A stretch of DNA of 64,000 bases. Origin: Chloroflexota bacterium (lineage in GTDB: Bacteria > Chloroflexota > Anaerolineae > UBA4142). Within the stretch, counting starts at the first letter, position 1. Every line of letters starts with the position of its first letter. A program made the position numbers and the translations under genes. The stretch spans positions 62,001 through 126,000 of the forward strand of contig JAMCQI010000057.1 in the NCBI GenBank assembly GCA_023381515.1, in the 5' to 3' direction. The notes below the pieces were generated by a model. The model worked only from the letters and a program-made list of their open reading frames with translations, ran no database searches and had not been told where the DNA came from. Below are positions 35,337 through 45,246 of this stretch, piece after piece.

Positions 35337-38309
35337 CTACCTTGCGCATACCATTGTGCGTGCCGCGCACCATTCGCAGAGATCGGATTTCACCTGCCGA
35401 AAGGCGGCGTTTGGTCGAGCGAGGTTAGCCGTGAAAGCCGCCAGTTCATTCTGTAGACGCGTTTCATCTGCCGAAGTACAAGAGACAGAAAGCATTGCTG
35501 CAGTCGGAGCATGATAGATCCAGAGTGTTGCCTCAGGTTTGAGCAAGCCATCTTGCTGCGCAGCAAGCGCGTAGAGCCGCAGTTGATCCCCGCAGCGGTC
35601 GACCAGCCCTTCGGCAGCGGCATCTGTCTTGAAATCGATCAGCCGGTCGGGCTCGAATCGGTCGGCCACTCCAAAGACCCTGAGGATTCCATCGTCAAAT
35701 TCCGTGAATAGCGACACTCGCACCTCGACGGCGGCTGCCTCGGGGGGTACGCGGCCAATTTCACTCGCCAGGTACAACTCCAACCATGTCTTCACGGTGT
35801 TCGCCTGACTGGCACTCAAATGCGCGGACAACTCGCTTTTGGCCATTCCTAACAACTCATCTGCGGTTGCCTGATGGTATCGCGCATGTGCTGCGACCGC
35901 GCGATGGAAAACGGAGCCGAGCAGCCGGCCCGTGCCATGCCCCTCTACCCGCTCTTCCTCTCGCTCAAGGTCCTCTTTCAACCACCCATGGCGAGTGAGG
36001 TAGTAATAGCGATAGGCAGCAGGACACTGTTGATACCATCGGAATGCCGTGGGCGAAACATGGAACTCGGGTTTGGCTAGAACAAAGGTGTGTGCTATCG
36101 GTCTCGGTGTTTGCTCAGGCCCAGCGGCAGCAGGAGACGGGAGAGGACTCTTCGCCTCTGGTGAGCGATCGAGGGCCACGCCGGGCAGGGGGCTATCCAC
36201 CTGTCGGTTCCACAGTTCCTCGAAAAAGGTCTCGACTTTTCCGTACCGGTCGTCCTCGCGTTCTTTCCTGTTCGTCGCTGTAATGATCAGTCGCTTCTTG
36301 GCACGCGTGCAGGTCACGTACCATAGGCAGCGAGCTTCGTTCTGCGTGCGGCGTTTGCGCTCCTCAAACGCGGGGTGGTCTCCCTCTTCTTTCGGGATCA
36401 CCAAACCTGAGGTCGGCTCGTGGAACGGCGACTGGCTCTGATTCGGGCGGACCTTTTGGCGCGAATCCGCCGCGATGACCATGGGGAATTCAAGCCCCTT
36501 GCTCGCATGCGCCGTGAGGACGCGCACGGCATCTTTTGCCGTATTCAGTTCGGGCGCCTTGGCGCGCGGGTCACCCTCGAGCGTCAACCGTAAGTAGGTG
36601 ACGAGATCGCGCAAGTATTCGGTGGGATGATCAGACTCGTACACCTGGACAATCGCTTGCAACTTCGTCAGGGCGCGCAGTGCCATCGGGTCAGCCACAC
36701 TTCCCAAGCCGCTCTGTTGCAGCGCCCAGTCGACAAAAGAGGCCATCGAGACCACCCACTGCTGTTTCTGCGATTCTTGCCAGAAAGCCATGAACTGGCT
36801 GACACGCGCGCGAACGACGGTGTCCTGAGTTGCTGCTTCTACTCGGCGGACCAGACCCCACAGTCGCTCGCCTTTTACCCGCACACGTGCCAAGGCCGCG
36901 ACCTGGTCTTGGCTGAGGCCGACCGCTGGGCTGAGAAGCACGCGCACGAGCGACGGGTCATCGGCTGGATTGAGACAGACATTCAGGAGGTGAATAGCAT
37001 CCAATACTTCCGGGCGTGTGAAGAAGGCATCTTGCGCTGAGACCTCATATGGAATCCCCGCCTTGCGGAGAGCGGCTGTGTAGGCGTCCAGGTAGGTTCT
37101 GGCTCGAACGAGAATAGCGATGTCGCCGAACTTGAAATCCTCTACGGTGACCGCCTGTGCAACCCAGCCGGCGACTGCTATAGCTTCCTCTTCCCGCGTT
37201 GGACAGGTTTGAAGGTCGACGATGACTCCCTCAAACTGCTCGTGTTTGGCATAGGGTTTCAACTCGTCTCTGGCATCAAATTCTGGCGCTTCGCCAAACG
37301 CATAGCCCGCGATCGCTCGGTTCGCGACGTCGAGAATGGGCTTGAGCGACCGGCGGTTTTCGATGAGCGGCCGGTCGTTACGCTTTCCTCCACACGTCGG
37401 GAAATCGGCGATGTTGTCGACGCGTGCCTCGCGCCAGACGTAAATGGCCTGTCGAGGGTCACCAACCACCGTCACATTCGCCATGCCCTCCGCGGCGAGC
37501 GCTCGCAAGAGCCGGTCTTGGGCGAAATTGGTGTCCTGGTATTCGTCGACGAGGATGACTTTGAATTGGGTCCGTAGCTCGTCGCGCAGTGCCTGGTCAT
37601 TTTCCAGGAGTGCGACCGCACCGATAATGAGCCGGTCGAAATCGAGCTGACCCCGTTCCTCTAGTTCCTTCCGGTAGGCGGCATACAGCCAGTGCACGAG
37701 CGGCACAAGCGTGCGATGCGCCTCCGATTCCGTCTCTTTATCGACAACCTCATGCTTGAAATCCTCTAGGGCGATTCCCTGATTCAGCAGCTGATCCATG
37801 ATCTCTTGCGCCGCATCGAACGGGCCGCCATCTTCCCAGGTGTAGGCGCCGAGCTCCAGTGGATTCAATGTGCCGTACGCTTCGCGATAGCCTTGTTCCA
37901 GAAAGCGTTCCTGCGCCTCCTCCATGAATTCCTGGACATCGACCGGAGTGAGAACCGGCAGGTTCGGGTCGACGCGTGCCGCGAGGTTGTGCTCGCGGAG
38001 CAAGCGCGCACCGAAGGAGTGAAAGGTGCTAATGGAGGCGGCACTGAGATCCAGGCGGTCGAATCCCAAGTCGGCTTGCGTGACCGCGCGGAATATCCTG
38101 GCCCGCATTTCGGCTGCCGCTTTTTCGCTAAAGGTCAAAACGAGAATGTTCTTCGGCCTGAGCGAACGGTCCTTTTCGAGGAGATGGACAAACCGACGCG
38201 AAATGACCTCCGTCTTGCCGGTGCCAGCTCCCGCGACGACGCGGGTCGGTGTGCCGAGCGGCGCATGAATCGCCTGGTCCTGTCCGGGGTTGGGGAGAAA
38301 GACGCTCAT
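35337..38309 (-). CDS. UvrD/AddA-like helicase-nuclease with Fe-S motif
   Basis: The protein has 990 residues. The N-terminal two-thirds is a superfamily 1 helicase: Walker A at 27-33 (GAGTGKT), VILVDEYQDTNFAQDR, GDPRQAIY, and motif VI-like LWYVTCTRAKKRL. The C-terminal 200 residues are a RecB-type nuclease, with LIDFKTDAA as the catalytic D-x-K box. Cysteines in QQCPAAYRYY and CEWCAARTMVC match the four-Cys Fe-S pattern. The gene begins inside the last 4 bases of the partner gene. Together they resemble AddAB/AdnAB double-strand-end processing machines. Their place beside BREX suggests DNA-end processing in defence or element maintenance. Confidence 0.8.
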   Translation of the reverse strand: MSVFLPNPGQDQAIHAPLGTPTRVVAGAGTGKTEVISRRFVHLLEKDRSLRPKNILVLTFSEKAAAEMRARIFRAVTQADLGFDRLDLSAASISTFHSFGARLLREHNLAARVDPNLPVLTPVDVQEFMEEAQERFLEQGYREAYGTLNPLELGAYTWEDGGPFDAAQEIMDQLLNQGIALEDFKHEVVDKETESEAHRTLVPLVHWLYAAYRKELEERGQLDFDRLIIGAVALLENDQALRDELRTQFKVILVDEYQDTNFAQDRLLRALAAEGMANVTVVGDPRQAIYVWREARVDNIADFPTCGGKRNDRPLIENRRSLKPILDVANRAIAGYAFGEAPEFDARDELKPYAKHEQFEGVIVDLQTCPTREEEAIAVAGWVAQAVTVEDFKFGDIAILVRARTYLDAYTAALRKAGIPYEVSAQDAFFTRPEVLDAIHLLNVCLNPADDPSLVRVLLSPAVGLSQDQVAALARVRVKGERLWGLVRRVEAATQDTVVRARVSQFMAFWQESQKQQWVVSMASFVDWALQQSGLGSVADPMALRALTKLQAIVQVYESDHPTEYLRDLVTYLRLTLEGDPRAKAPELNTAKDAVRVLTAHASKGLEFPMVIAADSRQKVRPNQSQSPFHEPTSGLVIPKEEGDHPAFEERKRRTQNEARCLWYVTCTRAKKRLIITATNRKEREDDRYGKVETFFEELWNRQVDSPLPGVALDRSPEAKSPLPSPAAAGPEQTPRPIAHTFVLAKPEFHVSPTAFRWYQQCPAAYRYYYLTRHGWLKEDLEREEERVEGHGTGRLLGSVFHRAVAAHARYHQATADELLGMAKSELSAHLSASQANTVKTWLELYLASEIGRVPPEAAAVEVRVSLFTEFDDGILRVFGVADRFEPDRLIDFKTDAAAEGLVDRCGDQLRLYALAAQQDGLLKPEATLWIYHAPTAAMLSVSCTSADETRLQNELAAFTANLARPNAAFRQVKSDLCEWCAARTMVCAR

Positions 38310-41300
38310 GCTTCTCCTCCTGTGGCCTTGCCCTGGTCGCAGACGGACGCGAACGCACAGTAATTGCAGGCGCCGTAGGTGGGAGTCGCCGCGTACGGGG
38401 TGGAGGACATGCCATTCAAGGTGTTGGCAATCGCCTGAGGGATTTGCTTTTCGAGAATAGAGATGGGCAGCTCGCCGCGTCGATAATCGAGTTTACCCTT
38501 CGTGATCTGAATCGTCCGGCAAGATTCGGCCGTGTAACTGCCATTGTCCTTCTCCGCGATTGAGCCGATGTTCATATAGTGGAGGGCGCGGGGCGCACCC
38601 TGAATGCGTCGGACGCCAGCTGTGAGCGCCAATGCGTACAGCGGCAGCTGATAATCGCTCGGCCGTTTGTCCCCGTCGGGCAAGAATTTCTGCATCTGGG
38701 CGTTCAGTGCGTACTTGCCAGACGAACCGGTCTTGTAGTCGATCACTTCGTAGAAGGTGCCGGATGAAGTCTCGATTTGGTCGATCCGGTCGATGCGACC
38801 GGCGATGGGAATTCCCTCGATCTCGATTCGGAAGGGAACCTCAAGAAGAATGGGGCGCCGGATCTCGGCATCGGGTAGACCGTCACTCTCAAACTCAGCC
38901 CAGGCCGCGAGCGCGTCTTGTGCCCAGAGGCGCACGGCCTGGCGCTGGAGGTCCGGTCCGAAGCCGATGCTCCATTCGGTGCTTGGGGTATAGCGACCGC
39001 CTCCGGGCAGATCCGTCGCTTGACCCACCCATGCCGCATTCAGTGCCTTTAGTGCGCGTTCCTTCAGTCTCGCGGCGTCCCCGATCCAGGACGCGGGCTT
39101 GCCGCGCGAGAGATCGACCTCCCGGCACGTGCCGTCTCCCAATGCCGCGCACAGGACCTCGTGAACAAGCGAACCGCGTCGCGGCGTATCCTCTTCTTCG
39201 GTTTCGATGTTCAAAACATGCGCCAAAAAGAATTGCAGGGGACAGGTCAAGTACATCCGGATCTGCGTCGCCGAAAAAGTGTGGTCGTTCAGGACTTTCG
39301 TGGGCCCGGTCGCAGAGCCAGAATGGCGGGGAGGTCCCCCCACCGATAGCGGAGCAAACTCTGAAGCCTTGCTCCACAAGACCGGATGCGTAAGCTGAAT
39401 TTGCCCATCTTTGTCGATCTCGCCTTCATCGGCGAGCATTCGTTCGAAAAAAGGCGCGGGAAGTTGGGCCTCACCACCCGCCGTATACTGGCTGACCGAC
39501 ACCTGCAGATGCTGCGTGCCGCGGCTGAGCAAGACGGCGAGCTTGCGCGACTCCCGTTCGATCCAGGCTGAGTGGTCCCGCAGAGCCGGCAGTACGACGC
39601 GTCGCCCATCGGCGAATAATTCTGGTAGTCTTTCCTCGGAGATGAGTTGGAACGGCGTGCTGGGGACCGGGCAGGCGTTTTCGGAGAGGCCCACGACAAA
39701 GGCGCTCCGGGCATGATTTCCATTCGCGCGCAGGCGGTCGAGGAGTTGGATCTCCTCGGGCCTCGTTTCCGTCTGGGTAAGCTCATCCGCTAGACCATCG
39801 AGAAGGTCGATCCACTCCTCAAACGGCGTATTGATGGAGAGTGCGGTCCCTTCCAGATCCGAAATTGCGATGAGCCAGTTGGAAAACGTGCGCGCCCATT
39901 CGTCGCGCTGAGCGCGTCCGAAAGCGGAATTGTCCCACGCCCACGCGACACCGCCGAGATCGCGGACCAACTGAAAGAGCTGCGGTCTCAGAGGTGATTC
40001 CTTATTCAGCTTACCAAGTGCCTCGCGGACGCGTCCCAAGCAGGCGGTGGTCGCTTCCGGCCCTACGAGCGATGGTAATTCCGTGCCCTCGAGCTCACGA
40101 ATGCTTTTTTCGTGTTCCTTCGCGGCGCGCTCCAAAGCCGCGCGGTCGATCGGATCGATTCCCACGTAAGGCAAGGCCAATAACTCGGAGTCGATTTCAG
40201 CGTCGGCGCCTTGTGCGAGCCATTGGAGGGCAAGGATGCCCGCACAAATGAGCGGGTTGTGCCGCGCGGGGGGTGGTTGCGGAGAGACGAGTCCATAACG
40301 CGCTAGCACGCGACGTGCGAAGGGGAGCAGTCCGGCATCTGCCGCGACAATGGCGATGTCGCGTGGTTTTAGAGCCTGGTTCCGAGCGAGTTGGTCCGCG
40401 AGTGCCCGCGCCACTAGCTCCATTTCGTCTTCTACTGCAGAGGCGCCGGATGCCAGAATAATGGGGGCAGATATCGGCCGCCTCGCGTCCGGCATATTTA
40501 TCACGCGACCGACGAGGGACGTGATGGCTGGATTCACGTTGGGCGCGAGTTGGTCGAGTGCTTCTACCTGAGCCCAGCCCTGCAAGAACTCTTGAATATG
40601 TCTCAATTCCGGAGAAGCGGGGTTTGCCTGGAACCAAGCGGTGGCGGTGAAGCGAGTGTCGGGACTGCACAGCCGCTCGATCAGGGCCAACTGGTCAGGG
40701 CGGGCTTGATGCAGATCATCCACCATTACAACGGCGAAGCGGTTACGTACGACACGTGCAATGCCCTCTTCCGCGAGGAGCTCGAGGCAGCGCAAGCTCG
40801 ATTCCTGAAAGGTGAGCACCCGATGCTGCTCGCACAGCTCAATGTAACGGGCGTAGACACGGGCCAGTTCGTGCTCGCTCAACTCGCCGGGGGCTAGAGT
40901 GAATCGGCGTCTGATTTGCGAGATCCAGTCCATCACTCGCGTCAGTTCACCGACAGCTCCTGGCGCTTCATGGAAGTCGTGCCACAATGCTCCTCCGACA
41001 TCCGCCCATGCACGGGCGATGATGAGAGCCCGCGCCGCCGGACTGATTTCATCAAGCGGAGTGTCGAGCCCCACGGTGTCCGCGTAATCGGTGAGCAGGG
41101 TGAGCTGAAAATGCTGAAGGGTCGTTACGTTGGGCAGGAATTGCGCCACCTCGTGGAGCTTGTGGCGCAAAGCGTGCGCGTTGGCCGAAAAGAAGGAAAG
41201 AAGGAGTATTCGCCGCGGAGTAAGGTGTTCATCTCGAACGCAGTGAACATAGTCCCCGACCAGGCGTGAGGACTTGCCCGTCAGGGGAGTGCCGGTAAGA

Positions 41301-41335
41301 ACACGACGAAAGGCAGGAGAAGAAGGAGTCGACAT
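38306..41335 (-). CDS. AddB/AdnA-like helicase-nuclease partner
   Basis: The protein has 1009 residues. A P-loop-like GTPLTGKS lies at 15-22, but other helicase motifs are weak, as in the inactivated helicase of AddB. The C-terminus is a PD-(D/E)XK nuclease with EVIDYKTGSSGKY, and it has Cys in CPLQFFLAHVL and CNYCAFASVC, again a Fe-S pattern. It is the first gene of the pair. I cannot tell AddB from AdnA by eye; both are possible. No Chi-recognition feature can be judged. Confidence 0.75.
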   Translation of the reverse strand: MSTPSSPAFRRVLTGTPLTGKSSRLVGDYVHCVRDEHLTPRRILLLSFFSANAHALRHKLHEVAQFLPNVTTLQHFQLTLLTDYADTVGLDTPLDEISPAARALIIARAWADVGGALWHDFHEAPGAVGELTRVMDWISQIRRRFTLAPGELSEHELARVYARYIELCEQHRVLTFQESSLRCLELLAEEGIARVVRNRFAVVMVDDLHQARPDQLALIERLCSPDTRFTATAWFQANPASPELRHIQEFLQGWAQVEALDQLAPNVNPAITSLVGRVINMPDARRPISAPIILASGASAVEDEMELVARALADQLARNQALKPRDIAIVAADAGLLPFARRVLARYGLVSPQPPPARHNPLICAGILALQWLAQGADAEIDSELLALPYVGIDPIDRAALERAAKEHEKSIRELEGTELPSLVGPEATTACLGRVREALGKLNKESPLRPQLFQLVRDLGGVAWAWDNSAFGRAQRDEWARTFSNWLIAISDLEGTALSINTPFEEWIDLLDGLADELTQTETRPEEIQLLDRLRANGNHARSAFVVGLSENACPVPSTPFQLISEERLPELFADGRRVVLPALRDHSAWIERESRKLAVLLSRGTQHLQVSVSQYTAGGEAQLPAPFFERMLADEGEIDKDGQIQLTHPVLWSKASEFAPLSVGGPPRHSGSATGPTKVLNDHTFSATQIRMYLTCPLQFFLAHVLNIETEEEDTPRRGSLVHEVLCAALGDGTCREVDLSRGKPASWIGDAARLKERALKALNAAWVGQATDLPGGGRYTPSTEWSIGFGPDLQRQAVRLWAQDALAAWAEFESDGLPDAEIRRPILLEVPFRIEIEGIPIAGRIDRIDQIETSSGTFYEVIDYKTGSSGKYALNAQMQKFLPDGDKRPSDYQLPLYALALTAGVRRIQGAPRALHYMNIGSIAEKDNGSYTAESCRTIQITKGKLDYRRGELPISILEKQIPQAIANTLNGMSSTPYAATPTYGACNYCAFASVCDQGKATGGEA

Positions 41336-42151
41336 GGAGCAGTGCGCCTCTGTGAAATTCTGTGATCACTGCACTTGCCAATCGCGTTCGAGAGCTGACT
41401 ATCGAGGAACAAAAAACACCCCTGCCAGATGCGCGTCTGCATTCGGCAGTAGGTGCTAATTACCGTCCAGTGTCATTATTCAGATGAGCTTTGTCGCAGG
41501 CTGAATCATCCCGCATCATGTCTCAGCGTCCGACCCGAAGAGATAAGTGTTCTACGTACGAGTGCTGGACCATCCAGGAGAGCGAGGGCATGTCGACGCT
41601 GATGACGGGAGGATTGCATGCCCAATGACAAAGCCGAGCAAGCAAAGCAGAAGATCGCGTTCCTTCTGCATCTAGATGTAGTCCACAGTATAGCGCGAGA
41701 AGCAGCACACGTCAAACAACCGACCACATATCGAATCGAGGACCCACATGCGGCTCAGGGGCCCAATGCTAAGAGAATTGGCCCACTGCCAGTCGGCGCG
41801 CGAGTCTGCGAATCCCTTTTTGTTGACAACGGCGTTCAGTGATATATTAGATTTGCGGGCTAGCTCGTTAGTTTCCTTTGCCCCAAGTGTATGGAATCGT
41901 CGAGGCTTGCTTCATGGGAGAAGCAGAAATGGCCGTGCTCCGGGCTTGCCGCATGACCGGTCTTGAGCGCCTGTCTTCCGACACGATAGTGCATCGGAGG
42001 CAGGTGTTTCGCTTTTTCGGGAGGCCTGCACGCGATTTAGGTTGTCTGGAGATTTCGGCGCCACATGCCATATCACCACATTTATGGACGCCCTACACAT
42101 CACAGTGCCCAATCCATAAATGATACTGCATTCCCACATAGGAGGAAACAC
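41336..42151 (+). other. 816-bp region without a firm gene
   Basis: This stretch lies between divergent genes and should hold the promoter of the leftward nuclease operon, which I could not pinpoint. On the plus strand a 74-codon ORF (41618-41842) has GGGAGG just before its ATG but no recognisable product. A TTGACA at 41823-41828 is followed by TATATT or TATTAG at 14-16 bases and may serve the gene at 42152. Nothing else stands out. Confidence 0.4.
41618..41842 (+). CDS. possible short ORF, unknown
   Basis: This has 74 codons, starting with ATG 5 bases after GGGAGG. The first 40 residues (MPNDKAEQAKQKIAFLLH and onward) look helical and natural; the rest looks random. It may be a small gene or a remnant. 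There is no family match that I know. Confidence 0.25.
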   Translation: MPNDKAEQAKQKIAFLLHLDVVHSIAREAAHVKQPTTYRIEDPHAAQGPNAKRIGPLPVGARVCESLFVDNGVQ

Positions 42152-42379
42152 ATGGAACGCTATCAGAATCTCGGCGGTGATTCGGGCGTCGCAGGCTATG
42201 AAATTGGTCCTGACTATATACGGGTCGAATTCTCCGATGGCTCGATCTATCTATATACGTGCATGAGCGCTGGCGATCAGAATATAGAGCATATGAAACA
42301 ACTGGCCAGGAACGGCCAGGGACTCAATTCGTTCATCAACGCGGCTGTTCGTAAGGCATATGCTCGAAGGGAGCGATAG
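42152..42379 (+). CDS. KTSC domain protein
   Basis: The protein has 75 residues, starting behind AGGAGG. It is a complete KTSC domain, with GGDSGVAGYEIGPDYIRVEF, then SIYLYT, then MKQLARNGQGLNSFIN. KTSC domains are small single domains often fused to or beside lysyl-tRNA synthetase-like or phage proteins; their function is unknown. It stands alone before the insertion sequence. Confidence 0.85.
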   Translation: MERYQNLGGDSGVAGYEIGPDYIRVEFSDGSIYLYTCMSAGDQNIEHMKQLARNGQGLNSFINAAVRKAYARRER

Positions 42380-42569
42380 TCCCAACATGCTTTTCCCGGT
42401 CTTGTCGTGACATGTCTGCAGTGGCGCAACGTGCAGACAAGTTTCCGTGATCAGGGTGGTCAATGCTATCGACAATGATACGTTCGAGATCTTAGTATTT
42501 GACCGAAAATAACTTGAACAGTTTGTGGTACACTTGATCGCACTCCACTTGGGGTGAGGTCAAGGAACC

Positions 42570-43834
42570 ATGTCTAGATCGAGCAAGCGCCGGATCCATC
42601 GATGTGGGTGCGACACCTGTCGCTGCCATCCGTATGGCTCGGTTGCCCTGCAACATCGGGCGATCAATCGCGTCCTAGCGACTTTGGACGAGAAGAACCG
42701 TCGCCGCTTCGTCGGCTTGTTAGCCGTTCAGCAAGGGGAGCGCAGCATCGTCCCGTTGGCCTGCATCACGGGCCTGAGCCGGAATACCATCTATCGCGGG
42801 AAACGCGAGATTGAGCATCCCTCGACCAAACGGTGGGGACGCCTGCGCGAACCCGGGGCTGGCCGCCGACTCACCGAAAAAAACAACCAGGTATTCTCGA
42901 TGCGCTCGATGAACTCTTGACTGACACCACCGCGGGCGACCCCATCACCGGCCTCAAATGGACCCGCAAGACTTTGCGCAAGTTGGCCCGGCGCTTGCGC
43001 CGCAAGTTCAAAGTGGGCCGCACGACCGTAGCCCGCTTGTTACGGCTCAAACGCTACGCCTTGCGGGTGAATCGCAAGCGGCTGAGCCGTCATCATGATC
43101 CAGAACGCGATCGCCAGATGCGCTACATTGCCCGGCAGCGCCGCAAGTTTCTCAAGGCCGGTTGGCCCATCATCAGCGTGGATACCAAGAAAAAAGAGCT
43201 GATCGGAGCCTTCAAGAACTCGGGGCGGAGTTGGCGGCAAGCCCCGGTGGACGTCCTGACCACTGACTTTCTGCAAGATGCAGTGGGCAAAGCGGTTCCC
43301 TATGGGATTTACGATGTCGCCCGAAATGAAGGCTACGTAGTCGTCGGCCAATCGCACGAAACAGCCGCTTTTGCCGTCGCCGCCATTCGCTCGTGGTGGT
43401 TAGAAGTGGGACGCCACGCTTACCCGGACTGCCATGACCTCCTGATTGAAGCCGATAGCGGCGGCGCCAACGGGCATCGGAACTGGCTCTGGAAGGTCGG
43501 GCTCCAAGCGCTCGCGGATGAATTCGGGCTCACGATCACCGTGACGCACTATCCGACGAGTGCGTCGAAATGGAATCCGGTGGAGCATCGCTTGTTTAGT
43601 CCGATCAGCGGCAACTGGGTAGGCCAACCGCTGAGCAGCTTTGAGACGGTGTTAAAGTTCATCCAGACGACCCGAACCGAGACGTGGTTGCGCTGTCGGG
43701 CTCGGTTGGATACGAGCGAGTACGCCACGGGCTTGAAGGTGACCAAGGCGCAGAAGGCATTGGTCCATTTCGGACGCCCTCGCATCTTGCCCAAGTACAA
43801 CTACATTATCTGTCCGCGAACCGAGATTCCGTAA
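42570..43834 (+). CDS. ISAzo13-family transposase, made by -1 frameshift
   Basis: The transposase spans two overlapping ORFs: 42570-42920 (N-terminal helix-turn-helix part) and the frame open from 42833 to 43834 (catalytic part). The join is at the heptamer A AAA AAC at 42878-42884, a classic -1 slippery site. After a slip the protein reads ...RRLTEKKQPGILDALDELL, which fits the family. The catalytic part has VDTKKKELIGAFKNSGR, DLLIEADSGGANGHRN and the later WNPVEHRLFSPIS segment, as in the ISAzo13 DDE domain. With intact ends, the element may still be active. Confidence 0.85.
42878..42884 (+). promoter_or_regulatory. -1 frameshift slippery heptamer
   Basis: The sequence A AAA AAC in the zero frame fits X XXY YYZ. 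A shift back by one base joins the two transposase frames without loss. Downstream GC-rich sequence could form a stimulating stem, but I did not model one. Confidence 0.7.
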
Positions 43835-43880
43835 AAGTGTTCAAGTTATTTTCGGACAAAGACTTAGGGGCCTAAATGAT

Positions 43881-44891
43881 ATGAAGACTTCCATTTTCTT
43901 TGCAATTCCCTGCGGAGATTTCTACGAGCAACAGGTCAACATTATCAAGCGTGTTTGCGAAAATGCCGATTTGGACGCTCGAATTGTCGAACACAGCCTG
44001 ACGACCTCTGAGCTATGGCCCACAATTGTATCAGAGATCGAACGAGCCGACTACTTTGTCGCGGACATCTCGTCGATGCGCCCAAATATCCTGCTTGAAC
44101 TTGGGTTTGCTCTAAGGGAGAAAGCCGAGCGGCGCGTTGGCATTTTTGTATCGAACAACGTCACACTGCCCGCCGACCTGCGAGGCAAGAAATATATGCC
44201 CTACTCCGGATATGCCAACTTTCAAAGTCAGTTGATAGCCTGGGTTGTCCAAGTTGTTGGGGTCGACAAGGCTCGCCTTCAGACGCTTCCCGCAACGAGT
44301 ATCCATTTTCACGACGAGTTCAAGGATTTTGACCAGTTCATGAGGCTATGGGACGTTCCTTCCAACTGCAATTTCTCGCTAAAGGCCGAAGGGTTGAGAT
44401 TTTCGGCCGCCGATCCCATTCCAATTCGGACGCGGTCGCTCGGTCTGCTCCAAGACCTGGAGTTCGAGTTCACCGCGCGGATAGAGGTGGGAGCCATTGG
44501 CTGGGTTCTGAAGGGCACTATATCAGACCAAGGTCTCCCTTTCTGTGTTATGTTCAACACCGATCTCAGGAGCCTCACGCCCCATGTCCTAGACCTCATT
44601 CACCCGCACCCGACTACTCTCTGGCAGGCTTTTCCCTCGGTACTCGTGAACATACCTGTCTCAAAGGATGGATGGTTTACAATTACAACTAAGTGTGTTG
44701 GCGACTCATTCACAATTTCCAGTCATGGAAACCAGTTGTACCCACAGCTCCCTGCCATCGCAGCCGATTTCTCAAATGCTTCTGCGTACCCGGCGTACGC
44801 GTCAGTTAACCCGAAGCAGGGACAGATTGGGTTCCGCTGCCATTCTCAAGAAATCGCCATCGTTAGAGATGTCCAAGTGCGGGAAATCTGA
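43881..44891 (+). CDS. TIR/deoxyribosyltransferase-like protein with lectin-like domain
   Basis: The protein has 336 residues. Residues 1-130 resemble the nucleoside deoxyribosyltransferase/TIR-like fold: FFAIPCGDFYEQQVNIIK, then IERADYFVADIS (D62), then NILLELGFAL with the likely catalytic E73. Such domains cut NAD or nucleotides in many defence proteins. Residues about 150-336 look like an all-beta concanavalin/LamG-type domain, perhaps a sensor. The gene starts 20 bases after the insertion sequence, so its native promoter may be displaced. A hairpin terminator follows. Function is inferred. Confidence 0.6.
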   Translation: MKTSIFFAIPCGDFYEQQVNIIKRVCENADLDARIVEHSLTTSELWPTIVSEIERADYFVADISSMRPNILLELGFALREKAERRVGIFVSNNVTLPADLRGKKYMPYSGYANFQSQLIAWVVQVVGVDKARLQTLPATSIHFHDEFKDFDQFMRLWDVPSNCNFSLKAEGLRFSAADPIPIRTRSLGLLQDLEFEFTARIEVGAIGWVLKGTISDQGLPFCVMFNTDLRSLTPHVLDLIHPHPTTLWQAFPSVLVNIPVSKDGWFTITTKCVGDSFTISSHGNQLYPQLPAIAADFSNASAYPAYASVNPKQGQIGFRCHSQEIAIVRDVQVREI

Positions 44892-44937
44892 ACGCCACCG
44901 GGGATCTTCTCCCTTGCAGATTCTTCTGTAACAGAGT

Positions 44938-44956
44938 GTTTGCCTGTGGGGCAAAC
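44938..44956 (+). terminator. hairpin terminator after the TIR-like gene
   Basis: GTTTGCC and GGCAAAC form a 7-bp stem with a 5-base loop, 47 bases after the stop. It is followed by GCTTTCT, a weak U tract. Confidence 0.55.
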
Positions 44957-45177
44957 GCTTTCTGTGGCATTTCGCCCCAGGTCATTTCGTTGCCCACAGT
45001 GATTCATGTCTATGCATACTAACTGCGTAGGTAATACCGGATGCAGCTCACTCTGGCGCTATTCTCTCATATGTTTGGTTCCCTTTTTGGAAGCTAAGCC
45101 CGAGGAGCGTGCTTCGTGGCCGACCAAGCAGACCAGAGATTAATGTTTGGCGCCAGACTGAACCACACGCGACGCCA

Positions 45178-45246
45178 TGCACTTTTTGGTACCGCCCACT
45201 TGCACCTTTTGGTGCCACGGCGTTGCACTTTTTGGTCCGGCCAAAC
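45178..45246 (+). repeat. three iteron-like repeats at exact 23-bp spacing
   Basis: TGCACTTTTTGGT occurs at 45178-45190 and 45224-45236, and TGCACCTTTTGGT at 45201-45213. The spacing is 23 bp both times. Equal spacing of about two helix turns is typical of iterons that bind a replication initiator or repressor, though transposon-end binding sites can look alike. An inverted partial copy (CCAAAAAGCA) lies near 45270. Confidence 0.65.

Larger units (their letters stand above)
42498..43860 (+). mobile_element. ISAzo13-family insertion sequence
   Basis: The element is about 1.36 kb. Its ends are inverted repeats: CCGAAAATAACTTGAACA at 42503-42520 and its exact complement at 43838-43855. With one mismatch the match extends to 23 bases (42498-42520 and 43838-43860). 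It encodes one transposase in two frames. No clear target-site duplication was found, so the exact outer ends are uncertain by a few bases. Confidence 0.88.

Noticed and set aside
42498..43863. Target-site duplication around the ISAzo13 element
   Set aside because: The bases next to the ends do not match in any of the possible end positions.
44940..45005. TGTGG-containing motifs resembling DnaA boxes
   Set aside because: Each differs from the DnaA-box consensus at two or more positions, and one is part of the terminator stem.
45178..45246. The 23-bp-spaced repeats as a CRISPR array
   Set aside because: The conserved part is only 13 bases, the spacing leaves no room for spacers, and no cas gene is present.
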